Below, piece by piece: positions 42,407 through 50,937 of a stretch of DNA of 64,000 nt; the first letter of the stretch is position 1; the number at the start of each line of letters is the position of its first letter. The stretch is taken from positions 1 to 64,000 of the forward strand of contig JBMNEO010000001.1 in NCBI GenBank assembly GCA_050948825.1, in the 5' to 3' direction. A model generated the notes under the pieces. The model had not been told where the DNA came from, did not search any database, and saw only the letters and a list, made by a program, of their open reading frames with translations. The position numbers were made by a program, and so were the translations under genes. The stretch is from DUQX01 sp050948825. Lineage in GTDB: Bacteria; Bacillota; Dethiobacteria; DTU022; UBA8154.

Positions 42407-42611
42407 TTTCTGTTAACTCTGCCTCTCTGAGTACTTTAATTGACTCTTCATCCAGATCAATATTGCCTTTCAAAGCCATAAAATCTTTTATTTTTTTGAG
42501 GCGGATCGCATCCTGCAGAGCATTTTCAACCGATTTGGAACGGCTGCCCGCTTTATAGAGCCGTTCTACTTCCTTGATTATGCTTTCGGAGATATTCAAT
42601 GTCGTACGCAT
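42390..42611 (-). CDS. vapB: VapB-type ribbon-helix-helix antitoxin
   Basis: A 73-residue protein starting at MRTTLNISESIIKEVERLY, the standard VapB ribbon-helix-helix opening; GGGAGTGATG precedes it, whereas the upstream ATG in frame has no site. The C-terminal acidic tail binds the toxin. Its partner vapC behind it is broken, leaving an orphan antitoxin. Confidence 0.82.
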   Translation of the reverse strand: MRTTLNISESIIKEVERLYKAGSRSKSVENALQDAIRLKKIKDFMALKGNIDLDEESIKVLREAELTENEDHS

Positions 42612-42864
42612 CCTCATCACTCCCTTCATAATAATTATACACCAGATTGTTATGATTAATCAATGCTTTAATTCTAGCTTTAGTCCAATGTCAACCATGG
42701 AATTGAAGTACATAGATGCAAACAAGCCCCTGGAAAGTATTTTTTACTACAAGGGCTTATAATAACTTCCTGATGCGATTTATTTTAAAGTAAGATAAAA
42801 CCCCCTTTGGAAACAAGATACTCTTAGGGGGCTCTTAAATAATAAAGTAAATCTATAGCTTATG

Positions 42865-43425
42865 TTAGCTATTGTTAACAGTAACTGCATCTACAACAAG
42901 TTTCCAGTTATATTCAGCAGTCCAACCATTGGTAGCAGTTGCTTTCATATCAATATACTGCTTTCCACCAGGTTCTAAAGTAAACTCAACTTTACCTCCT
43001 GAACCATGTATACCACTTAGTACTTTCCACGCATCCTCAGGCCCTCTCGCATAAATGTTGACTCTTCCTTGCGATACAGGATCCATACTGATAGAAACTA
43101 CAACTGAATGTTCCGAATTGTTTGTTACTTTAAATAAGTCTTCCCATATATATTCACTTCCATCCTGAATACCAAATGATTCATCATCTTTTCCACGAGA
43201 AAGATCTATCGCTAATTTAGTAGTATAATCAGGACTATTATAACCAATATAGCGTGCTGCATTATGGTTTTCACTTGCTTCTAATGCTAACAAAGCACCA
43301 GCAGTTCTTGTTAATTTAACTGACATGTCGTTTGTTACACTGGCAGAAGTATATGCCATCGCCGCCATGACTACCCGTTACCGCCAAGCAGACACGACAA
43401 TTACCATAATTCCAACTTTCCTCAT
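42865..43425 (-). pseudogene. DUF1102-like secreted protein with stop codon inside the signal peptide
   Basis: The ATG at 43425 has an excellent AAAGGAGAGG site and begins MRKVGIMVIVVSAWR, followed by TAA (43378-43380). The same frame then goes on as RVVMAAMAYTSASVTNDMSVKL and GALLALEAS to 42865. This is a DUF1102-like domain of about 160 residues with NNSEHSVVVSISMD and FTLEPGGKQYIDMKA. The ATG at 43368 could give a product without a full signal peptide. A nonsense mutation or paired indels is likely. Confidence 0.7.
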
Positions 43426-43554
43426 CTTTTTTACCTCTCCTTTTATTAGTTTATTTTTTGCGTTTTGTTTACGCTTCTTGATGATATTTTACAACGGGCT
43501 TAAATACCGCGCACCATCAAAAAGATCCAAATCCAATAGCTAATTAGAATAAAC

Positions 43555-43580
43555 TTATAATAATCCTAAAGGAGTATTCC
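43555..43580 (-). promoter_or_regulatory. Copy E of the CTTTAGGATTAT motif
   Basis: ACTCCTTTAGGATTATTATAAG on the minus strand, about 135 bases before the ATG at 43425. Its right half lies inside the 35-base direct repeat (43564-43598), so part of the match could come from that duplication. Confidence 0.35.
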
Positions 43581-43598
43581 ATGCTAAAAAATGAGAGT
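43564..43598. repeat. 35-base direct repeat, left copy
   Basis: Identical to 44681-44715, where the same bases encode the C-terminal end of the truncated ORF. This copy is a tail fragment of a second gene copy. Confidence 0.9.
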
Positions 43599-43692
43599 TA
43601 TACGAGTTTCCTCATATTTGTTAGATAAAGAGGCAAAAGTATGAAGTACAAAGGAATTAAAACACATTTCCAAATACGATAACAGTAAATGT

Positions 43693-44736
43693 TTGCACTA
43701 CTACTTCTACTTTATTGATAAAGAATTTGGACTCTGCTATATGCGTGTTCCAACCTGGTGCCCCTTTAGACTTCAGTTTTACTTCAACGGGCATAACTGG
43801 CTGGCCAATAAGCTAAAGAGTAATGATATCCCCTACGTAATGCGGGAGAATGCTTTTCTTCAAATCAATGACTTTGAAACAGCCCAAGAACTATCGCATA
43901 AGATCCGCATAGAAGATCTACACAAGGTTTTAGATATATTTGCCAAAAGATACTGCCCGGTTATAGAGAAATATGACCTTTCTTACCGCTGGAGCATCAT
44001 GCAGGCCGAATACGCTACAGATATTGTTTTCCGTAAACAGGCTGATCTTAAGCCTTTATATGATAATCTGGTACGTACAGCCATTCACTCCGTGAAGCCG
44101 GAGAATATCGCCACCTTTTTGGGAAAAAAGCTTCACCCCAACTACCAGGGCGAAATGGGCAATAATTTCAATACCCGCATCCAAGGTACAAGGATTAAGC
44201 ACCAGATGGGTGCAACCAGTATCAAGATGTACGACAAATTTGGTATCATTCTACGGATCGAAACATCGACTAATAATGTTTCCGAGTTCCAACACTTTAG
44301 AGAGGTCCAGCACCGCAACGGTGATACTACTAAAAAAGTTGCTCCTATGAAAAAAAACATTTATAGTCTTTTCCCGCTGGCCGGGTTATTAAAAGCAGCA
44401 AACCGTCGTTATCTTGAATTTATCTCAAGCTTTGATGACCCTACAAACGGAATCAAAAACTTAAACAAGGTAACCCAGGATATAGAAAAGGCTAACCGTA
44501 ATTACAAGGGTTTTAACTTTTTCAGTAATGAAGACCTCAACCTGCTTCTTGTACTTACCAAAGGGGAACTCAATATTAATGGTATTAGAAATCAATACAT
44601 ACGGCAGCACCTCCCCTGGAACTCAGGTAAAGTGTCAAGAATGCTAAAGCGACTAAGAGTACATGGCCTGATTAAAAGAGTCCTAAAGGAGTATTCCATG
44701 CTAAAAAATGAGAGTGATATTATAAAAAACCCCTGA
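43693..44736 (+). pseudogene. 5'-truncated conserved protein with C-terminal winged-helix-like region
   Basis: Only the last 347 codons of a longer protein appear. The frame is open upstream of the nominal TTG to a TGA (codons encode KHISKYDNSKCLHYYF), with no ribosome binding site or natural start. The body contains CYMRVPTWCPFRLQFYFNGHNW; the C-terminus (LLLVLTKGELNINGIRN ... KVSRMLKRLRVHGLIKRV) looks like a winged helix. I remember related full-length proteins of about 430-500 residues as multicopy genes in anaerobes, but cannot name a function. Codon use and plus-strand orientation set it apart from its neighbours. Confidence 0.65.
44681..44715. repeat. 35-base direct repeat, right copy
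   Basis: Perfect match to 43564-43598; here it is coding (KEYSMLKNES at the C-terminus of the truncated ORF). Confidence 0.9.
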
Positions 44737-44754
44737 GAGTGGTTCTCTCAGGGG
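44724..44754 (-). terminator. Rho-independent terminator behind pilT
   Basis: CCCCTGAGAG pairs with CTCTCAGGGG over a 5-base loop, followed on the minus strand by TTTTTT. It overlaps the 3' end of the oppositely oriented truncated ORF. Confidence 0.85.
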
Positions 44755-44781
44755 GCGTGAGGAGTGAATGCGCCGGTGGTA

Positions 44782-45852
44782 TTAATCCCCGGACGCTGCC
44801 TGGCTCAGGAAACGCGACATGGAAACCCGGTCTACCGCATTTTCCAATGCATCCTCGGGGTTAATATATCCTTTATGAAGAAGCTGTTGCAGGTGATCAT
44901 CCATGGTTCTCATTCCAGCGGTAACCCCGTTTTGCATACTGGAAAAGATCTGCTGAATCCTTCCTTCGCGGATAAGATTGCGTACGTTGGAGTTGGATAC
45001 TAAAAATTCGACAACAGCAACTCTGCCCATCCCGTCCCTTCGCGGTAAAAGACGTTGTGATATAACACCCACAAGTGAGTTGGCAAGCTGAATCCGGATC
45101 TGGTTTTGCTGATTGGGCGGGAAAATATCAATTATACGCCAGATGGTCTGAGGAGCGTCGATTGTATGCAATGAGGCCAGGACCAGGTGTCCTGTTTCGG
45201 CGGCGGTAAGGGCAAGTGAGATGGTCTCGGGATCTTTCATCTCGCCCACCATGACCACATCCGGATCCTGGCGCAGCGCGGCACGAAGGGCGACGGGGAA
45301 GGTATCGCTATCCGAGCCGATCTCCCTCTGGTTAATAATAGCTTTTTTGTGGGTGTGCAGGTATTCGATGGGGTTCTCAAGCGTGATTACATGACAGCTT
45401 CTTTCATTGTTTATCAGCTCGATCATTGCTGCCAGCGTGGTAGTTTTCCCGCTGCCGGCAGGGCCGGTGACCAAAATAATGCCCCGCGGGCGCAGCACCA
45501 TCCGGGCAACAATGTCGGGGAGCCCCAGTGATGAAAGCTGCGGCACTTCGGTTTTAATAACCCTTATAGCCATCCCCATAGTCCCCCTCTGGTGAAAGGC
45601 GTTCACCCGGAAGCGGCCGAACCCGGAGTAACTGTAGGGATAATCAATCTCGCCTTTTTCCTTGAAAAGTACAAACTCCTTTTCCCCAAGTATCTGTTCA
45701 ACCAGCTTACTTGTATCATCCGGTTTTAAAGGAGCATCATTTAAATGGGTTAGCAGGCCGTTCAACCTGATGGTCGGAGGAACCCCCACTGTTATATGTA
45801 GATCGGATGCCCCGCGTTCTACGGCCTGGTGCAGCAGTTCGTTTATGTGCAT
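44782..45852 (-). CDS. pilT: PilT-type twitching ATPase
   Basis: A 356-residue hexameric ATPase. N-terminal PAS-like domain, Walker A in GPAGSGKTTTLAAM, Asp box EIGSDSDTFPVALRAALRQDPDVVMVGEM with Walker B, and the His-box HLVLASLHTIDA; the C-terminal SMQNGVTAGMRTMDDHLQQL is PilT-specific. PilT drives retraction of type IV pili. No type IVa pilus genes are visible; it stands at the end of the Flp/Tad locus, so it could serve pili encoded elsewhere or this Tad pilus. AAAGGAGG ribosome binding site. Confidence 0.95.
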   Translation of the reverse strand: MHINELLHQAVERGASDLHITVGVPPTIRLNGLLTHLNDAPLKPDDTSKLVEQILGEKEFVLFKEKGEIDYPYSYSGFGRFRVNAFHQRGTMGMAIRVIKTEVPQLSSLGLPDIVARMVLRPRGIILVTGPAGSGKTTTLAAMIELINNERSCHVITLENPIEYLHTHKKAIINQREIGSDSDTFPVALRAALRQDPDVVMVGEMKDPETISLALTAAETGHLVLASLHTIDAPQTIWRIIDIFPPNQQNQIRIQLANSLVGVISQRLLPRRDGMGRVAVVEFLVSNSNVRNLIREGRIQQIFSSMQNGVTAGMRTMDDHLQQLLHKGYINPEDALENAVDRVSMSRFLSQAASGD

Positions 45853-45889
45853 CTGTAAACCTCCTTTGCAATTAACTTGCTACAATGCT

Positions 45890-46252
45890 TTAACTTGCTA
45901 CAAAATTTATCGAGACTTCGTCGCCCACATTCGTCCCGTTAAGGTTTAAGGTGCCTGCCGGGGCCTCGATCACGCAGCATGCTTCTTTTACCACCGGGCT
46001 TACCCTATTAGGTTTCATCGCTTCAATCAGATAGCATATCCGCTGATCTCCGGCAATAAAAGCCAGGTCAATGGGGAATAACATCCCCAGGGTATGCACA
46101 GACCGGCACGGCTTGATAATAAGACCCTTGCGGGGCATGAGCTCCCTGCGGCCAAGGAGGCCTTTCAAACGCAAAAAGAAGCTATCGGCAATTTCCGCCT
46201 CTTCCAGAATAATTTTCTTCCGAGTTTTATTATATACTTCCGCTTTTTTCAT
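45890..46252 (-). CDS. DUF192 family protein
   Basis: A 120-residue protein with the DUF192 pattern: LRLKGLLGRRELMPRKGLIIKPCRSVHTLGMLFPIDLAFI and a C-terminal VIEAPAGTLN strand. Members are small beta-barrel proteins of uncertain function, often near Tad pilus or chitin-binding secretion genes. GAAGG precedes the ATG. Follows the VWA protein by 9 bases. Confidence 0.9.
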   Translation of the reverse strand: MKKAEVYNKTRKKIILEEAEIADSFFLRLKGLLGRRELMPRKGLIIKPCRSVHTLGMLFPIDLAFIAGDQRICYLIEAMKPNRVSPVVKEACCVIEAPAGTLNLNGTNVGDEVSINFVAS

Positions 46253-46261
46253 ATTTTTCCT

Positions 46262-47026
46262 TCATATCTTTCCTTCCAGCACATTCGTTCCATAATTTTT
46301 TTGCTGTTGAGTCTTCTTCTCGTATGGGCTGTTGTACTGAAATATATATCCTCCTGATGCAAATGTTTCGGAGTGAAATAATTCTTTACTGGTATAGATT
46401 TTTCCGGAAAATTCCATAATGCCGGGCTCGGAGCAGCAGACTATTGTATTAAAAGGCGGCTGCTTTTTCAGCAATGTGTTCCATCCCTGTAAAAAGGGCA
46501 GCGCATCTTTCCCGGATACCCGTTTAATAATTATATCGTAATCAAACTCGCTGTCTTGAATATGATAGTCCGCCTTTTTATTTTCAGGGTTGAAAGAAAT
46601 CCTAACGGCATCTTTTTTGTATTTGCCGAGGATTATTTTCTGGGGCAGCACCTCGTCATTTTCTTCCCCTGCCTTGTAGTACAGGAGAGCCCCTTGAATT
46701 TTTTTGCCGGGGCAAACGAACAGGCAGTACAGCAGCATGCCCAGGATTAAAAAAATCAGGAGCGTAATTAATGCAACACCCACTCCGTACAGCAGAGGGC
46801 GAAAAGAAGAGGATAAGATACGTGCCAGTGCTATCCCCGGGGTGATGATTTCCAGCTCCATCTCCAATATCTGCGGTTCCACTGCGGTGGAAGAATTTTC
46901 CGCCACAAAGGCTAACCGGAGCGGGTAAATCCGGGGTTGTAAATCCTGAAAAAGGTTTAAATCCAGGTTAAAGCTCGTTTTTTGACCGGGTTCAAGCGTA
47001 ATTCCCCGCGAACTGAGGCCGCCCAC
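46262..47026 (-). CDS. C-terminal part of the VWA membrane protein (frameshifted)
   Basis: The frame encodes a beta-rich segment (ITLEPGQKTSFNLDLNLFQ), one membrane helix (about residues 80-105) and a cytoplasmic domain of 150 residues. Upstream of its nominal start the frame reads VNNESPFQETLFVDQRQDPVGG without a start codon or ribosome binding site, and it joins smoothly with the VWA gene if one base is altered near 47093. It is best seen as the membrane anchor and tail of the preceding gene. Confidence 0.7.
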   Translation of the reverse strand: MGGLSSRGITLEPGQKTSFNLDLNLFQDLQPRIYPLRLAFVAENSSTAVEPQILEMELEIITPGIALARILSSSFRPLLYGVGVALITLLIFLILGMLLYCLFVCPGKKIQGALLYYKAGEENDEVLPQKIILGKYKKDAVRISFNPENKKADYHIQDSEFDYDIIIKRVSGKDALPFLQGWNTLLKKQPPFNTIVCCSEPGIMEFSGKIYTSKELFHSETFASGGYIFQYNSPYEKKTQQQKNYGTNVLEGKI

Positions 47027-47042
47027 CGGATCTTGCCGCTGA

Positions 47043-48863
47043 TCAACGAACAGTGTTTCCTGGAAAGGGGATTCGTTGTTTACTTCCAGAGTTCAACGAG
47101 ATGCTCCTTCCCGCAAGCGAACTGTATTCAAGGCGGGAAGCGTTAATATGTACCTTACCCGGAGCGTAAACGGCAAAGGGATCCAGGCCTTTTTCTACAG
47201 TAAACTCGCTGCCCATGTATTTTCCTGCAGCAAGCAGCGCAGCGGTGGCTATCCCCTCTTTTTTAAATGTATGGCGGCCGGACCAGATACCGTCGGCCCT
47301 CTTTATATCCCCCTGCTCCTGTTTGCCTTGATCGTTCAGCGGGACGGTTTCCCTCGTCCCGTCCTCGTAATTAATTACTAAACTAAAGTTGTCAACTATA
47401 AGCTCACGGCCTTCCTCCAGCCTCTTTCCCCGGGCATTTAATGCACCGGTTATCACAACTTCTTCTCCCAAGCGAATATCCTCTGCCGGCCAAAAGTCGG
47501 TACTCAACGTTGGAAGTAATTTTACATAAAATTTAAACGGATCGGTACTGATAACCTGATCATCAAAAAGCAAGCGCAGCGTTAGCTCATAGGTACCCGT
47601 CTCATCAACTTTATCATAAACGCCGGTATAGTAACCGCCTTTGCCCTCCTGCAGCGGGATAAAGACGGGATCGGCGCCGGATTTTTCCAGTTGTATCTCC
47701 ACTTTCAGGGGGATATCCTGCAAAAAATCGTCGCCGGTTACCTTTACTTTTAACTGGAGCGGCTCGTTTAAAGGATGCTGTGATAAGGGGACAGGTTCCT
47801 CCAGCCAGCCTTTGATAAAAAGATCCATATCCCCCAGGACGTTGACCTCCCCGCTCCCCGAGAAAACGGCCTGCCATTTTCCGGTATGAGTGTCTCCGGG
47901 GTCCGAGAGGACAGCCATGCTGTAGTTTTCATGGTTGTTTACCGTTATTCTCTCTATTTCGCCGGGTCGGCTCCCCGGCGGGACAATGGACAACTCGCAT
48001 TTTCCCGCAGCCAGGTTAACGGCAACTAGATTAACCTGCCGGATATAATCTTCTACCTGGAATTCGAACGCCTGTGGCGAACCTTCCTGGAGATGAAATG
48101 TCCGGTTCACCAGGCTCCTGCGGTTTTTCAAATGTCCCAAAAGCTTGAAGAAGGAAACCACAAGTTCACCCGGCTCTTCCAAAAGATAGGAGTCCCCTTT
48201 TGTGTCCAGGGAGATCTTTTGCGTCAGCTCCGGGTTTATCTCATCGCTAAAGGCAACCGTGTAAATCGGTATGCCGGAGAGCGCATAGTCTTCGACTAAT
48301 TTCCAAAGGGAATCCATATATGATCCCATAAACGCAGGGTTATTTTGCGTGAGCGCAGGGTCGGGGCTCGGTTCCCCATCCGTAAGGAGCACTGCCAGCT
48401 GGCGGGCGTTCCCGGTTCCGGCTGCTTGAAATTGTTGAAACTGCCCGCGGGCCGCTTCCAAAGCCTCCAAATAATCCGTGTATCCCCGGGGTTGAAGTTC
48501 AGCAGAGAGCTTCTCCTTGATCTGTTCTTTTCTGGAGGTGCTTTCGATCCGCTCCAGGGGAAATACAACTCTGGCATCATGGTCAAAGGTGATCACCCCC
48601 AGGAAGTCCTCGGGGCTTAGCAGATCAATAAAAATTCGGGAGGCCGTTTCCCGCAGCATTTGCGGATCTGTATTCTGCATGCTGCCGGAAGTGTCGATCA
48701 CCAAAATGATGGCAAGCTTCTCCCCGGTGAGAGCTTCCTCTGCCCGGACGTCAGGGGTAGAGCAAAATAGCATGCAGGGTAAAATAATAATCGCCATGAT
48801 CGCTGTGACAAATAGTTTGTATGGAATCCATCTTTTTGATGCTGCCATATTTGACGCTGCCAT
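47043..48863 (-). CDS. Secreted VWA-domain protein of the Tad locus, frameshifted near its end
   Basis: A 606-residue frame with TTAGGAGGAATACCT before the ATG. Signal helix (about 15-37), then a von Willebrand A domain with an intact MIDAS motif DTSGS (about 57), DGEPS and the downstream Asp/Thr ligands, followed by several beta-sandwich domains. The last 15 residues are out of frame: one base over, the sequence continues into 46262-47026, giving a total protein of about 860 residues with a C-terminal membrane helix. Starts 25 bases behind tadC, so it belongs to the pilus operon; VWA proteins may mediate adhesion or assembly. Confidence 0.85.
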   Translation of the reverse strand: MAASNMAASKRWIPYKLFVTAIMAIIILPCMLFCSTPDVRAEEALTGEKLAIILVIDTSGSMQNTDPQMLRETASRIFIDLLSPEDFLGVITFDHDARVVFPLERIESTSRKEQIKEKLSAELQPRGYTDYLEALEAARGQFQQFQAAGTGNARQLAVLLTDGEPSPDPALTQNNPAFMGSYMDSLWKLVEDYALSGIPIYTVAFSDEINPELTQKISLDTKGDSYLLEEPGELVVSFFKLLGHLKNRRSLVNRTFHLQEGSPQAFEFQVEDYIRQVNLVAVNLAAGKCELSIVPPGSRPGEIERITVNNHENYSMAVLSDPGDTHTGKWQAVFSGSGEVNVLGDMDLFIKGWLEEPVPLSQHPLNEPLQLKVKVTGDDFLQDIPLKVEIQLEKSGADPVFIPLQEGKGGYYTGVYDKVDETGTYELTLRLLFDDQVISTDPFKFYVKLLPTLSTDFWPAEDIRLGEEVVITGALNARGKRLEEGRELIVDNFSLVINYEDGTRETVPLNDQGKQEQGDIKRADGIWSGRHTFKKEGIATAALLAAGKYMGSEFTVEKGLDPFAVYAPGKVHINASRLEYSSLAGRSISLNSGSKQRIPFPGNTVR

Positions 48864-48887
48864 AGGTATTCCTCCTAAATATTCCTC

Positions 48888-49817
48888 CTAGAACATTTCC
48901 CCAAATGATTGAAAAATCCTGAGAAACGCCGGGCCCAACAACACTACAAACAGGGTGGGGAAGATAAAGAAAACCAGGGGGAAGAGCATCTTAATCGGAG
49001 CCTTCATAGCCGCCTCTTCAGCCCGCTGCCTGCGCTTCTGCCGCATGGTGGAGGCCTGGATACGCAATGTCTTCGCGATATTGCTGCCAAGCTGTTCGGA
49101 TTGAATTACAGCGCTGATGAAACTGCTCAAATCGGGAACCCCTGTACGCTTTACAATCCCGCGCAGCGATTCCTCATGGGTCCTCCCCAGGCGCATCTCT
49201 TCCAGTGCACGTGCAAATTCTTTGCCGAGGGCGCCCGTTTCCTGTTCCGCAACTCTTTTTAAGGACATGGTAAAGCTTAAGCCGGCCTCCACGCTGACCA
49301 GCAGCAGGTCGAGAACATCCGGCAGGGCTTTTTGTATCTCTTTTTGCCGCTTTTGGGCCTGCGTGTTGAGAATATTGTAGGGCAGCATCCCCCCGATAAT
49401 GACCGCCAGCGCTGTTATTAAAAAAAAGTTCTGCCCCTCCAAGTTTCTCAACCAGGAAAAGGCCAGGGCTAAAAGGAGAAAAACCAGCACCATCGCCGCC
49501 TGCAGCGAAACAAAACCGTTAAATGATATATTCCACGGGTTGCCGGAATAGGAGATTTTTCTTTCAATACTATTGCGGAATTCCCGCGGGGTAACGCTCC
49601 CCAAAACCCCGCTGATCTTTTTAAAACCTGGCCGGATCAGCCTTTCAAAGAAGGGTTTTTTTAGTTCATCTTCCTCATTGTCGCCCGTATCCATTTTTTT
49701 AACTTCCAGTAGCCGCTCCGCAAGCTGCCGCTTGCTGTTGAAAAATACTTCAGAAACAGCAACGACCAGCAAAACGACAGTGGAAAAGGTTAGCAAATAT
49801 ATTACCGGGGATAACAT
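48888..49817 (-). CDS. tadC: TadC pilus platform protein
   Basis: A 309-residue protein starting at MLSPVIYLL, chosen because AAAGAGGG lies 7 bases upstream; an ATG 28 codons earlier is within the gap sequence. Typical T2SS-F domain: QKEIQKALPDVLDLLLVSVEAGLSFTMSLKRV, and helices at the start, middle and C-terminus. TadC and TadB form the inner-membrane platform of Flp pili. Confidence 0.92.
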   Translation of the reverse strand: MLSPVIYLLTFSTVVLLVVAVSEVFFNSKRQLAERLLEVKKMDTGDNEEDELKKPFFERLIRPGFKKISGVLGSVTPREFRNSIERKISYSGNPWNISFNGFVSLQAAMVLVFLLLALAFSWLRNLEGQNFFLITALAVIIGGMLPYNILNTQAQKRQKEIQKALPDVLDLLLVSVEAGLSFTMSLKRVAEQETGALGKEFARALEEMRLGRTHEESLRGIVKRTGVPDLSSFISAVIQSEQLGSNIAKTLRIQASTMRQKRRQRAEEAAMKAPIKMLFPLVFFIFPTLFVVLLGPAFLRIFQSFGEMF

Positions 49818-49986
49818 TTTTACACCCTCTTTAACGTTCAATAATTCCGGAATCCAAATGACTATATCCGGTGCAAATCTCAGGCGCGCCCAGGGCGACA
49901 TAAATCGGATCGTTATCGCGCACGGTGAAACCTACATACCGGGTCCGGTCCGAAGCCTAGACTCGATCGTATGATCTTCGAATACA

Positions 49987-50922
49987 TTACCCGACGATCT
50001 GCATAACCACTGCAAAGCCAAGCATGAGCAGCCCCAGGGTTTCCTGCACGAGCGTTAACATATAGTCAGGGTTCATGATCGCTAAAAAAGCGGCAACAGC
50101 AAAGGGTAATAATACAATAATGATCGCGGACAATTTGCCCTGAGCCGTGAGGGTTTTAATCTCCCCCTGGATTCTGACACGTTCCCGTATGGTGTGCGCG
50201 ATATTATCCAGGATCTCGGCAAGGTTGCCGCCGACCTGTTTCTGGATGAGCAGTGCGGTTATGACAAGATTAAGATCGTCGCTGTCGATCCTCTCCCCAA
50301 GGTTATGCAGCACTTCCTCAAGCTGTTTGCCCATACGGTTTTCCAGGATTACCCGACCAAATTCCTCGCCGATCGGGGGGGGCATCTCCCGCTGGACTAC
50401 AGCCATGGCCTGTGGAAAACTAAAGCCTGACCTGAGGCCGCTGGAAACGATGGAGAGCGCTTCCGGAAGCTGGCGTGTAAAAGCGGCAGTCCTGCTGTTT
50501 TTTTTAAGATCGACAATGATTCCGGGGAGCTTTAACCCTGCCAGCCCGGAAAGGATGGAAAACAGCAAAGATCCGCTAATAATGTAAATAAGGAAGAACA
50601 TCGCCAATCCGCTAAAAAAAGTCAGCCCCGCATACTCTTCCGCGCGCATTAAGATGTGCGCCTGCAGCAGCTTTTTCTGGATTGTATGCTGATTGCCGCG
50701 CCGGGAGATCGTTTTTCCCAGCAGGCCCAAAAAACGCAACAGTTCGCCCCCGAAACCATTAGACCTGACCGTCTCCGGCTGTGCAGGGGCGGCCTCAGGC
50801 ATGGTACAGGTTTTTAACCTTTCCCTGACAAGCATCTGTGAAGAAAAAATAAGCTGGTGCATCCCTGCAAACAGCAATATTACGGTTAAAAAAGCACCGC
50901 TACAGGCTACGTAAAACATCAT
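49987..50922 (-). CDS. tadB: TadB pilus platform protein
   Basis: A 311-residue protein with helices near 5-25, 100-135 and 260-305, and the T2SS-F core FTRQLPEALSIVSSGLRSGFSFPQAMAVV ... GGNLAEILDNIAHTIRERVR. AGGAGG ribosome binding site before ATG. Follows the second CpaF gene by 15 bases; TadC follows after a gap of 169 bases. Confidence 0.93.
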   Translation of the reverse strand: MMFYVACSGAFLTVILLFAGMHQLIFSSQMLVRERLKTCTMPEAAPAQPETVRSNGFGGELLRFLGLLGKTISRRGNQHTIQKKLLQAHILMRAEEYAGLTFFSGLAMFFLIYIISGSLLFSILSGLAGLKLPGIIVDLKKNSRTAAFTRQLPEALSIVSSGLRSGFSFPQAMAVVQREMPPPIGEEFGRVILENRMGKQLEEVLHNLGERIDSDDLNLVITALLIQKQVGGNLAEILDNIAHTIRERVRIQGEIKTLTAQGKLSAIIIVLLPFAVAAFLAIMNPDYMLTLVQETLGLLMLGFAVVMQIVG

Positions 50923-50937
50923 CTTAGAACCTCCTGG

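Noticed and set aside
43693..44736. Truncated ORF as an IS transposase
   Set aside because: No terminal inverted repeats or DDE/HUH motif seen; the 35-base repeat comes from the gene's own 3' end, not a target duplication.
49818..49986. Gap between tadB and tadC as a small gene
   Set aside because: No frame with a start site and pilin or other pattern; nothing recognisable apart from the extended in-frame start of tadC.
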